Under the pieces are notes generated by a model. It was given only the letters and a program-made list of their open reading frames with translations, did no database searches and was not told the origin of the DNA. Source: Actinomycetota bacterium (GTDB taxonomy: Bacteria; Actinomycetota; Thermoleophilia; Solirubrobacterales; Solirubrobacteraceae). From it: a stretch of 7,923 nucleotides of DNA. The stretch spans positions 1 through 7,923 of the forward strand of contig VAWY01000207.1 in NCBI GenBank assembly GCA_005888335.1, in the 5' to 3' direction. Both the position numbers and the translations under genes were made by a program. Shown piece by piece: positions 1 through 5,527 of this stretch (position 1 is the first letter of the stretch; each line of letters begins with the position of its first letter).

Positions 1-330
1 GAGCTGCGTGGCGAGCGCCGCGATCTCGAGGATGGTGATCTGCGTCGGCGCGGGGATCGTCGAGAAGAGGCCGAGCTGATCGACGATGAACGGCGGCACG
101 AAGAGCAGGGCGCCGATCGCCACGAGGGCTGCCGCCAGCCGAGTCCTCGTGCCCACGATCGCAAACGCCACGACATCGAGCGTGACCGTCGTGAAGATCA
201 TCGCGAGGCTGACGAACGCGAGCGGAGTGAAGCTCGAGAAGGGCCGCGGCTCGAGCGCGAGCGGCGTCAGCAGGACCGTCCAGACGAGGTGCACGCCGAC
301 GAGGATTCGAAGAACGGTTGGCCCGGTCAT
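1..330 (-). CDS. Small multi-pass membrane protein, 3' end outside window
   Basis: Reading the minus strand from an ATG at 330 gives an open frame of 110 codons that reaches the window edge without a stop, so the C-terminus is missing. The protein starts MTGPTVLRILVGVHLVW and is strongly hydrophobic. I see about four membrane segments, near residues 5-24, 33-58, 65-86 and 95-110, separated by short loops (for example LEPRPFSSFTP). A Shine-Dalgarno-like GGAGG lies 11 nt upstream of the ATG, which decides this start although the frame stays open further upstream. It is divergent from the membrane gene at 366. I do not recognise a family and infer only an integral membrane protein. An open frame on the plus strand overlaps it but shows an Arg/Ser-rich composition typical of antisense shadows. 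Confidence 0.65.
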   Translation of the reverse strand, partial: MTGPTVLRILVGVHLVWTVLLTPLALEPRPFSSFTPLAFVSLAMIFTTVTLDVVAFAIVGTRTRLAAALVAIGALLFVPPFIVDQLGLFSTIPAPTQITILEIAALATQL

Positions 331-365
331 CGTGGTGGTGTCCTCCGTACCATCTCGGGGTAGCA
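331..365. promoter_or_regulatory. Short divergent gap between two membrane protein genes
   Basis: Only 35 bp separate the two divergent start codons. The minus-strand ribosome binding site (GGAGG on the complement, about 342-346) lies inside it. On the plus side there is only a weak GGGG before the ATG at 366. There is no room for two conventional back-to-back promoters, so at least one promoter must lie inside the opposite gene, or the transcripts are nearly leaderless. No clear -35/-10 pair was found. Confidence 0.3.
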
Positions 366-830
366 ATGCCCTACCCCAACGATCCTGCCGCGTGGCAGAA
401 CTTCTACGTGATGATGGGCTCGGCCAACGCGGCACTGACCGGCCTCGTCTTCGTCGCGCTCTCGATCCACCTCCGGGCGGTGCTCGAGCATCCGCTCCTC
501 AAGCCGCGCGCGGTCATCGCGCTCACCGTGCTGGCCACCCAGATCGTCATGGCTGCGATCGTCCTCACGCCGCAATCGCCGACCTTGATGGGCATCGAGA
601 TCTTCGCCCTGAATGCCTCGTTCCTCGTGGTCGAGCTGCGCCAACGACGCTCGATCGCGATCAATCAGGCATCACTGATCAGCTTTTTGATCCGGCTTTT
701 GTACCTCTACTCGGCGATCAGCCTGTTCCTCGGCGTCGGCGGGGGCTTCTACGTTCTCGCGTTCGTGATCGTGGTCACGCTCGGCCGAACGATGGCGAGC
801 TGCTGGGCGCTGCTGACGGCGCTCGAATAG
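366..830 (+). CDS. Hypothetical four-helix membrane protein
   Basis: The protein is 154 residues long. It begins MPYPNDPAAWQNFYVMMGSA and continues with NAALTGLVFVALSIHLRAVL. This pattern, an aromatic-rich start (W..F) followed by a small-residue stretch 'AALTGLVFVALS', is one I recall from many uncharacterised actinobacterial and Chloroflexota membrane proteins; no function is known to me. Hydrophobic segments lie near residues 19-36, 49-67, 76-92 and 108-145, the last probably two helices. I chose the ATG at 366 rather than an in-frame ATG at 318. The 318 extension (Arg/Ser/Trp/Pro) is unlike the rest and would overlap the divergent gene. The ribosome binding site is weak. The next plus-strand gene starts 87 bp downstream, so co-transcription with the SLATT gene is possible but not shown. 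Confidence 0.75.
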   Translation: MPYPNDPAAWQNFYVMMGSANAALTGLVFVALSIHLRAVLEHPLLKPRAVIALTVLATQIVMAAIVLTPQSPTLMGIEIFALNASFLVVELRQRRSIAINQASLISFLIRLLYLYSAISLFLGVGGGFYVLAFVIVVTLGRTMASCWALLTALE

Positions 831-836
831 CCCGTT

Positions 837-847
837 CGTGAATCACG
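837..847. promoter_or_regulatory. Small palindrome upstream of the SLATT gene
   Basis: CGTGA-A-TCACG is a perfect 11-nt palindrome, 7 nt after the upstream stop codon and 70 nt before the ATG at 918. A -10-like TAGACT follows at 852-857, but no good -35 is spaced to it. It could be a small operator; it is too short to be a convincing terminator. It may be chance. Confidence 0.2.
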
Positions 848-917
848 GCACTAGACTCAAGTCCGGCGACTCGCGCGAGGAGGAGCGAAAACCGCGGGGC
901 CGACTGTGGAGGGAGTC

Positions 918-1607
918 ATGGCGACCGCAGGGACCAAGTCAGCGGGTGAGACCGGGGACGCGAAGGTAGCCGGTACTGCCACCACGCGCCCGGACGCGAA
1001 GGTAGCCGGTACCGCCACCACGCGCCCGGACGCGAAGGTAGCCGGCACTGCCACCACGCGCCCGGCCGCCACGGCGTCGATGCAGGTGCCCGAGCATCAC
1101 GACCCGGTCGAGCTGCTCGAACAGTGGCACCGCGGGATCAAGATCGGCCACGTCGGTCATACACGAGCGGCGACCGTGTTCGCGCGCCGCGCCCGAGCGT
1201 TCGGCGTTGGAGCGACGCTTGCCACTGCGGTCGTCGGGACGACACTGTTCTCGTCGCTCTCAACGTCCCCGGATCCACGTCTCGTCACGTTCGCGGCGCT
1301 CGCGAGCGTCGTCGCCGTGATCCTCACCGCGCTCCAGACGTTCCTCAACTATGGCGAGCTCGTCACCGGTCATCGCGCCGCCGCGGGTGCCTACGGCGAT
1401 CTCCGCCGCCGAACCGAGCAGCTCCTGGTCTTCGGCGACGCGACCAGGCTCCGAGAGCAGTTGGCGGAGATCGCCAAGACCTGGGCCAAGCTCGAGCAGG
1501 ACTCGCCCGACTTGCCACAGGGCCTCTACGAGTACGCAGCCAAGTGGGTCGCAACGCGCGAGGAGCACGCCCGCAAGGGGCCCGGCCGACCGAGTCGAGA
1601 GTGGTAA
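918..1607 (+). CDS. SLATT-like two-helix membrane protein with N-terminal repeats
   Basis: The protein has 229 residues. Residues 14-49 are three copies of DAKVAGTATTRP, a Pro/Thr/Ala-rich and probably disordered tail. The conserved part starts near residue 62 (DPVELLEQWHRG). Two membrane helices follow, about 95-114 (with VVGTTLFSSL) and 122-143 (ending LQTFLNY). After them comes a cytoplasmic helical region with the signature HRAAAGAYGDLRRR at 152-165, then a helix running to about 216. Two helices plus the 'H.aa...Y..L.r' segment match the SLATT family. Such proteins are proposed to be membrane-perturbing effectors in nucleotide-activated conflict systems. The ATG at 918 is preceded by GGAGGGA with good spacing; the GTG at 906 would destroy this site. 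It is followed 68 bp later by a class III cyclase, a plausible signal-producing partner. The membrane-effector role is inference. Confidence 0.75.
   Translation: MATAGTKSAGETGDAKVAGTATTRPDAKVAGTATTRPDAKVAGTATTRPAATASMQVPEHHDPVELLEQWHRGIKIGHVGHTRAATVFARRARAFGVGATLATAVVGTTLFSSLSTSPDPRLVTFAALASVVAVILTALQTFLNYGELVTGHRAAAGAYGDLRRRTEQLLVFGDATRLREQLAEIAKTWAKLEQDSPDLPQGLYEYAAKWVATREEHARKGPGRPSREW
957..1064 (+). repeat. Three tandem 36-bp repeats inside the SLATT-like gene
   Basis: Units lie at 957-992, 993-1028 and 1029-1064. They differ only at third codon positions (GGT ACT, GGT ACC, GGC ACT), so each encodes DAKVAGTATTRP. The length is a multiple of 3, so copy number can change without shifting the frame. 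The near identity suggests recent expansion. Confidence 0.95.
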
Positions 1608-1617
1608 GCGCCGGCCG

Positions 1618-1642
1618 CAGCGGCGAGGGCGGCGCGCCGCTG
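1618..1642 (+). other. GC-rich hairpin between SLATT and cyclase genes
   Basis: CAGCGGCG (1618-1625) can pair with CGCCGCTG (1635-1642) around a 9-nt loop. The loop side also contains a 12-nt palindrome, GCGGCGCGCCGC (1629-1640). No T-tract follows, so it is not a standard intrinsic terminator. It could protect the upstream mRNA end or lower expression of the downstream gene. In such GC-rich DNA it could also be chance. Confidence 0.3.
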
Positions 1643-1675
1643 GCACCGACCCGCTGAACGCACGATGATGGCGAC

Positions 1676-2497
1676 GTGCCACCACTCGGTGCGAAGGAGC
1701 GCGCAGCCCTCCCGAACAGCGCCTTCGCGTACGTCGATTCCCACGGCCGGCGGCTGCTGCCCATCAATGACGAGGCGCATGTCCGGAACGCGCTCGCCCG
1801 GTTCAACCGGGTCATCTTCGAGGACGAGGAGAGCCGCGACCGAGCGCGGATGCGACTCCTGCGCGCGGCGAAGAAGCACGGGATCGTGCCGCTGGGCTTC
1901 ATCGGGGTCCAGCTGCGGCCGGAGCGGAAGCTACCGCGCGGCCTGGTCACGTTCGTCCTGACCGATATCGAAGGCTCGACCGAGCTGGTGCACCGGCTGG
2001 GCGATGGCTACAGCCCCGTCCTGAACCAGCTCCGTCGCCTGTTGCGGAAGGCCGTCCGCGAGACCAGCGGTCGCGAGATCGACGCTCGGGGCGACGAGTT
2101 CTTCGCGGTCTTCGAACGACCCGCGTCCGCGGTCGACGCGGCGATCGCGATGCAGCGGGCGATCCGGTCCCACGGCTGGGGCCACGGCATCGACGTCCGG
2201 GTTCGGATCGGCGTCCATACCGGCCGGCCGACCCTCGCCGAGAGCGGTTACATCGGGCTCGCGGTGCATACCGTCGCGCGGGTCTGCACGTCTGCCCACG
2301 GTGGGCAGATCGTGCTGTCGGCAGCAGCCCGCGACGCGGTCGGCGACCTGCTTGCGGAGGGCGTCAGCCTGCTGAGCCTGGGCGCGTGGCGCCTCAGCGG
2401 GCTGCGGGAGTCGATCGAGCTGCTCCAGGTACGCGCCGGCGACCTGCTGGTCGAGTTCCCGCCGCCCCGCCCGGTCGCCCTCGCCGTCCGACAGTAG
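1676..2497 (+). CDS. Class III nucleotide cyclase with non-canonical active site
   Basis: The protein has 273 residues and no membrane segment. Residues about 10-80 form a small domain with LPNSAFAYVDS, LPINDEAHVRNALARF and AAKKHGIVPLGF. I recall this segment from phage and actinobacterial proteins (possibly DUF6582; uncertain). Residues about 88-235 are a class III adenylate/guanylate cyclase domain: FVLTDIEGST with metal ligand D97, RGDEFF with second metal ligand D140, then RVRIGVHTG and GGQIVLS. The residue three before the GD pair, usually Lys in adenylate cyclases, is D136. The adenine-contacting Asp position is G191. The transition-state Asn is H198, while Arg is kept (R202). So metal binding looks intact, but substrate and activity are open. 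The GTG start is preferred because an in-frame stop lies at 1655-1657 and no other start precedes the N-terminal domain. The ribosome binding site is weak. It follows the SLATT-like gene. Confidence 0.85.
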   Translation: MPPLGAKERAALPNSAFAYVDSHGRRLLPINDEAHVRNALARFNRVIFEDEESRDRARMRLLRAAKKHGIVPLGFIGVQLRPERKLPRGLVTFVLTDIEGSTELVHRLGDGYSPVLNQLRRLLRKAVRETSGREIDARGDEFFAVFERPASAVDAAIAMQRAIRSHGWGHGIDVRVRIGVHTGRPTLAESGYIGLAVHTVARVCTSAHGGQIVLSAAARDAVGDLLAEGVSLLSLGAWRLSGLRESIELLQVRAGDLLVEFPPPRPVALAVRQ

Positions 2498-2512
2498 CGC
2501 CGCGCGGGGCGC
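2497..2512. terminator. Possible hairpin between convergent genes
   Basis: GCGCC (2497-2501) and GGCGC (2508-2512) form a 5-bp stem with a 6-nt loop in the 21-bp gap between the cyclase stop and the stop of the convergent HxlR gene. It could end transcripts from both sides, but there is no T-tract in either direction. Confidence 0.3.
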
Positions 2513-2518
2513 CAGGCA

Positions 2519-2968
2519 TCAGACGAGGCGCGCCTCCGTGGCGGCCGGGTCCTCCACGAGGACGGTGCAGGTCGGGCAGTACCAGCGGGCCTCGAGGGGG
2601 GTGCCGCAGAGGGAGTGGCGCAGCGGCTCCGTATCTTCCGAGCGGCGGGCGCCCCAGTCGGCAAGGAGGCGGAGCGCGCCGGCGAGATCCCGACCCGCCG
2701 CGGTCAGCGCGTACTCCATCCGCGGCGGCCGGTCGCTGTAGGGCCTGGCGAGCACGACACCCTCCCGTTCGAGACGGCGCAGCCGATCGGTGAGGATGTT
2801 CGGCGCGATCCCACCGACGGCCTCGGCCAGCTCGTTGAAGCGGCGCGGGCCGTCGAGCAGCGCCTCGACGAGGAGCAGGCTCCAGCGGTCCCCCACCCGC
2901 TCGAGGGCGAGCTCGAGCGGCGTTGGCGGCGCGTCGTCGCGGGGGCGGGCGTCCGTGCGGGACGGCAT
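2519..2968 (-). CDS. HxlR-family winged-helix transcriptional regulator
   Basis: The protein has 149 residues from the ATG at 2968; a TTG at 2977 would add three. Residues 18-110 match the HxlR family: ALERVGDRWSLLLVEALLDG, then RRFNELAEAVGGIAPNILTDRLRRLEREGVV as the helix-turn-helix and recognition part, PRMEYALTAAG as the wing, and LADWGARR at the dimerisation helix. The N-terminal redox Cys found in many HxlR proteins is absent. The C-terminus instead has H118-x2-C121-x9-C131-x2-C134 (CGTPLEARWYCPTC), a possible zinc-binding extension. HxlR proteins are dimeric DNA-binding repressors or activators that usually control a divergent neighbour. Here that is the HtrA-like protease pair, and a large inverted repeat lies between them. 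No strong ribosome binding site is visible, so the start is moderately certain. The inducer is unknown. Confidence 0.88.
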   Translation of the reverse strand: MPSRTDARPRDDAPPTPLELALERVGDRWSLLLVEALLDGPRRFNELAEAVGGIAPNILTDRLRRLEREGVVLARPYSDRPPRMEYALTAAGRDLAGALRLLADWGARRSEDTEPLRHSLCGTPLEARWYCPTCTVLVEDPAATEARLV

Positions 2969-2997
2969 CGCGATCAATGGTAGGCGACGGTCGGTGC

Positions 2998-3026
2998 TTG
3001 CCAGGTTCAGTCTCCGGTAGTAACTT
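2998..3026 (+). promoter_or_regulatory. Candidate promoter of the protease pair
   Basis: TTGCCA (2998-3003), a 17-nt spacer and TAACTT (3021-3026) resemble a housekeeping promoter: 5 of 6 consensus bases at -35, but only 3 of 6 at -10. The -10 lies within the inverted repeat at 3016-3046, which fits repression by the HxlR protein. The leader to the ATG at 3100 would be about 65 nt. Confidence 0.35.
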
Positions 3027-3046
3027 GCAAGTCACAAGTTACCACC
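3016..3046. promoter_or_regulatory. Inverted-repeat operator candidate for HxlR
   Basis: The arms GGTAGTAACTTG (3016-3027) and CAAGTTACCACC (3035-3046) match at 11 of 12 positions; the inner 8 bp are perfect. The spacer is 7 nt. A second perfect palindrome, ACTTGCAAGT (3023-3032), overlaps the left arm. This AT-richer island stands out from the GC-rich surroundings and sits between the divergent HxlR and protease genes, where a dimeric winged-helix regulator would bind. Confidence 0.7.
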
Positions 3047-3099
3047 TGCCGTCGGCCGACCAGCCAAAGCGACGCAGCTCACCGAGGGAGATCGAACGA

Positions 3100-3996
3100 A
3101 TGAGCGCCATCCAGGAACTCCAGTCCGCAATCACTGCGGTCGCCGAGAAGGCGGGGCAATCGGTCGTCGGGATCGGCTCGCGCCAGCGCGGGTCGGGCGT
3201 CGTCATCGCCGACGGCAAGGTACTCACCAACGCCCACAACATTCGTGGCGACGAGGTCACGGTCACCTTCTCGGACGGCCGCTCGACGCGCGGCCAGGTG
3301 AGCGGGGTCGACTGGGACGGCGATCTCGCGGTCATCTCGGTCGATACGGGCAAGGCCAAGGGCCTCGACTGGGCGGACGGCAGCGCGGTCGACGTCGGTG
3401 CGCTGGTCTTCGGCGCGGCGGCCACGTCCGGTGGCGGCACGCGCGTGACCTTCGGCACGGTCTCGGCGGTCGCGCGAGCCTTCCGCGGGCCAGGCGGCCG
3501 GAAGATCGACGGCAGCATCGAGCACACCGCTCCCCTCGCGCCCGGCTCGTCCGGCGGCGCGCTGCTCGACGGCGAGGGCCGTCTGGTCGGCCTGAACACG
3601 AACCGGATCGGCGAGGGCTTCTACCTCGCGCTGCCGGCGGACCCGGCGCTGCGCGAGCGGATCAACGCGCTCGGTCGCGGTGAGTCGCCGTCGCGCCGAC
3701 GACTCGGCGTCGCCGTAGCCCCGTCGTTCGTGGCTCGACGGCTCCGCCGCTCGGTCGGCCTGCCGGAGCGCGACGGGCTCCTCGTCCGTGGCGTCGAGGA
3801 CGGCAGCGCGGCCGACAAGGCCGGCATCGTCCAGGGCGACCTCATCGTCGAGGTCGCGGGCAAGGCGATCGAGGAGGCGGACGACCTCGTCGAGGCGCTC
3901 GCTTCGGCCAGCGACTCCTTCGAGGTGAAGATCGTTCGCGGGCTCGACGAGCGGACCGTCAAGGTCGGCGCCGGCGAGGCGACCGGCGAGGCCTGA
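3100..3996 (+). CDS. HtrA-like trypsin-family serine protease with PDZ domain (first of pair)
   Basis: The protein has 298 residues. Residues about 18-195 are a trypsin-like (S1C/HtrA) domain with the catalytic triad visible: H46 in LTNAHNI, D75 in DGDLAVI and S151 in PGSSGGALL. Residues about 205-293 form a PDZ domain (RRLGVAVAP, GLLVRGVEDGSAADKAGIVQGDLIVEVAG). There is no signal peptide or membrane anchor, so it is predicted cytoplasmic, unlike classical DegP/DegS. The family degrades or refolds damaged proteins, with PDZ controlling substrate access. The start at 3100 is supported by GAGGGAG upstream; the frame is open further upstream but would run into the operator. It lies 4 nt before a second protease gene, so the two are surely co-transcribed. 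The HxlR operator candidate lies 54 nt upstream. Confidence 0.88.
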   Translation: MSAIQELQSAITAVAEKAGQSVVGIGSRQRGSGVVIADGKVLTNAHNIRGDEVTVTFSDGRSTRGQVSGVDWDGDLAVISVDTGKAKGLDWADGSAVDVGALVFGAAATSGGGTRVTFGTVSAVARAFRGPGGRKIDGSIEHTAPLAPGSSGGALLDGEGRLVGLNTNRIGEGFYLALPADPALRERINALGRGESPSRRRLGVAVAPSFVARRLRRSVGLPERDGLLVRGVEDGSAADKAGIVQGDLIVEVAGKAIEEADDLVEALASASDSFEVKIVRGLDERTVKVGAGEATGEA

Positions 3997-4000
3997 TCCG

Positions 4001-5014
4001 ATGGCGCTCGCCGCTCCGCTCCGCGATCCAACACCGGCCGGACCGGTCTCGCCCGAGCCCGTCTCACCCGAGCCGGACGAGGACGACGTCGCGGTCCTCG
4101 ACGCGTACTCCGCCGCGGTCAGCTCCGTTGCGGAGACGCTCATCCCGTCGGTTGCCAGCCTGCGCGTCACCCGCCAGATGGGCGGCTGGCCGGCCGCCGG
4201 CGCGGGCTCGGCGGTCGCGTTCACGCCGGATGGCTATCTCGTCACGTCGGCGCACGTCGTCGCCGGCTCGGATCGGGGCATGGCCGCGTTCGTCGACGGA
4301 CGCGAGCTCGAGTTCCGGGTCGTCGGGCGCGATCCCCTCTCGGATCTCGCCGTCGTGCGTACCAGTGGCGACCTCCAGGCGGCGCGACTCGGCGACGCGG
4401 CGCGACTCAAGGTCGGCCAGCTGGTCGTCGCGATCGGGAACCCGCTCGGCTTCGCGGGCTCGGTTACCGCGGGCGTGGTCAGTGCACTCGGTCGATCGCT
4501 GACGACGCGCGACGGGCGGTCGAGCCGGCTCGTCGAGAACGTGATCCAGACCGACGCAGCGCTCAACCCGGGCAACTCCGGCGGAGCGCTTGCCGATTCG
4601 CGCGGGCGCGTCGTCGGCATCAACACCGCGGTCGCGGGCATCGGTCTCGGGCTGGCCGTGCCGATCGACGCGACCACTCGCCAGATCCTGTCCTCGCTGA
4701 TGCGTGACGGCCGCGTGCGCCGTGCGTACCTGGGTGTCGTCGGCGGGACGCGGCCCCTCCCCGCCGCGCTGGCACATGACCTGGGTCGCGGCCGCGGACT
4801 TGAAGTCGTGCAGCTGCTGGACAGGAGCCCGGCCTCCTCGGCGGGCGTCCGGCCCGGTGATCTGATCGTCGAGCTCGACGGCCGCCCGATCGAGGGCGTC
4901 GCCGACCTCCAGCGCCTCCTCGTCGGCGAGCTCGTGGGCCGCCGCGTCGGCCTTCGCGTCGCGCGCGGCAACAAGGTCGTCGAGCTGCCGCTGACCCCGT
5001 CCGAGCTGGTTTGA
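4001..5014 (+). CDS. HtrA-like serine protease with PDZ domain (second of pair)
   Basis: The protein has 337 residues. The N-terminus (1-30) is Pro/Glu/Asp-rich with a PVSPEPVSPEP repeat, not a signal peptide. The protease domain spans about 43-230, with H85 in VTSAHVV, D115 in LSDLAVV and S193 in NPGNSGGAL. This is closer to the classical HtrA signature than the first protease (QTDAALNPGNSGG, AIGNPLGFAGSVTAGVVS). A PDZ domain spans about 240-330 (AYLGVVGG, GLEVVQLLDRSPASSAGVRPGDLIVELDG). There is no membrane segment. The gene starts 4 nt after the first protease stop, so the two are translationally close, and a hetero-oligomer or division of substrates is plausible. The ribosome binding site GAGG is inside the upstream gene. 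The stop codon is the first base triplet of a tandem 11-bp repeat. Confidence 0.9.
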   Translation: MALAAPLRDPTPAGPVSPEPVSPEPDEDDVAVLDAYSAAVSSVAETLIPSVASLRVTRQMGGWPAAGAGSAVAFTPDGYLVTSAHVVAGSDRGMAAFVDGRELEFRVVGRDPLSDLAVVRTSGDLQAARLGDAARLKVGQLVVAIGNPLGFAGSVTAGVVSALGRSLTTRDGRSSRLVENVIQTDAALNPGNSGGALADSRGRVVGINTAVAGIGLGLAVPIDATTRQILSSLMRDGRVRRAYLGVVGGTRPLPAALAHDLGRGRGLEVVQLLDRSPASSAGVRPGDLIVELDGRPIEGVADLQRLLVGELVGRRVGLRVARGNKVVELPLTPSELV

Positions 5015-5055
5015 CTCGCGTCTGACTCGCGTCTGACTCGCGTCTGACTCGCGTC
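5012..5055 (+). repeat. Four perfect 11-bp tandem repeats at the protease stop codon
   Basis: TGACTCGCGTC occurs four times at 5012, 5023, 5034 and 5045. The first TGA is the stop of the second protease. Because 11 is not a multiple of 3, the repeated TGA appears in all three plus-strand frames. A decayed continuation (CGCGCTCGCGTCC) follows. Confidence 0.95.
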
Positions 5056-5108
5056 CGCGCTCGCGTCCAGCCTGCCTTCAGACACCTCCTTGCGCCCAGA
5101 GCGCTTTT

Positions 5109-5409
5109 GCAGATAGTTCGAATGAAGCGAAACCATCGCCGACAACGGCTCGATCGGCAGCACTGCCTGCGCGGGTAGAGGGTCATCGCACGATCGATTC
5201 AGGTCGGCATTGAGGACGCCGGCTCCGGTACGGACCTGGTGCTGGGTCGTCGCGGCTCCCTGTGACTCCGAAGGCTCTCCGTTTGAAGCTCGCGATATCA
5301 CGGCGACCGCACTCCCACGCTCGGAATTCCGATGCATTGCGGACCGCGACCGACACCTAAGCGAATCTGCGCTCCGCGAAACTGGTTCTGCTTGAGTCGA
5401 ACTATCTGC
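5109..5409. repeat. 301-bp stretch bounded by inverted repeats, MITE-like or paired dispersed repeat
   Basis: GCAGATAGTTCGA at 5109-5121 is repeated as its exact complement at 5397-5409. The match continues inward imperfectly: 22 of 27 positions agree between 5109-5135 and the complement of 5383-5409 (shared AAGC and AACCA blocks). The interior has no convincing gene; its open frames are short and low in coding character. It could be a small non-autonomous element, or two copies of a dispersed repeat in opposite orientation. No target-site duplication is obvious. Confidence 0.55.
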
Positions 5410-5424
5410 GATTCGGCGCTGAGA

Positions 5425-5478
5425 GCGGAGTCGGCACGAAGGGCGAAGTCGGGCCGGGGGGCGGAGTCAGCGCGGACT
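5425..5478 (+). repeat. Three degenerate 18-bp repeats
   Basis: Units start at 5425, 5443 and 5461 with a shared core GCG(G/A)AGTC(G/A)G; the second halves diverge. They lie just outside the right inverted-repeat arm. The GAGTC core is the complement of the GACTC in the 11-bp repeats outside the left arm. Confidence 0.6.
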
Positions 5479-5527
5479 CGGGGGAAGCGCGCTTGTCGAC
5501 ATCGGCGATCGTTGCGACCATGGGGCC

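Larger units (their letters stand above)
5015..5527. other. Repeat-rich intergenic region without a gene
   Basis: About 510 bp between the protease pair and the DUF5655 gene. It holds the 11-bp repeats, the inverted-repeat-bounded stretch and the 18-bp repeats listed separately. A very weak terminator-like stem (GCGC 5092-5095, GCGC 5101-5104, then TTTT) may end the protease transcript. No promoter for the gene at 5528 was recognised. Open frames crossing it on both strands are repeat-driven or antisense extensions. Confidence 0.7.

Noticed and set aside
86..841. Plus-strand open frame overlapping both small membrane genes at the left edge
   Set aside because: It is antisense to one hydrophobic membrane protein and out of frame with the other; both of those have better start signals and coherent membrane helices.
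957..1064. CRISPR-like array (36-bp repeats)
   Set aside because: The 36-bp units are directly adjacent with no spacers and are in frame inside a gene, so this is a coding tandem repeat.
3079..4224. Long open frame on the minus strand opposite the protease genes
   Set aside because: It is antisense to a protease with intact catalytic motifs, is rich in Arg/Asp/Ala and has no recognisable domain; it is a GC-rich shadow frame.
5092..5108. Intrinsic terminator after the protease pair
   Set aside because: The stem is only 4 bp (GCGC/GCGC) with a 4-base T-run; too weak to list as a feature of its own.
4234..5337. Long minus-strand frame running from the repeat-rich gap into the second protease gene
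   Set aside because: It crosses the 11-bp repeats, is antisense to the protease active site, and shows Ser/Arg/Thr-rich shadow composition.
5210..5395. Small 61-codon open frame in the repeat-rich gap
   Set aside because: No ribosome binding site or recognisable motif, and it ends inside the right inverted-repeat arm region; probably chance.
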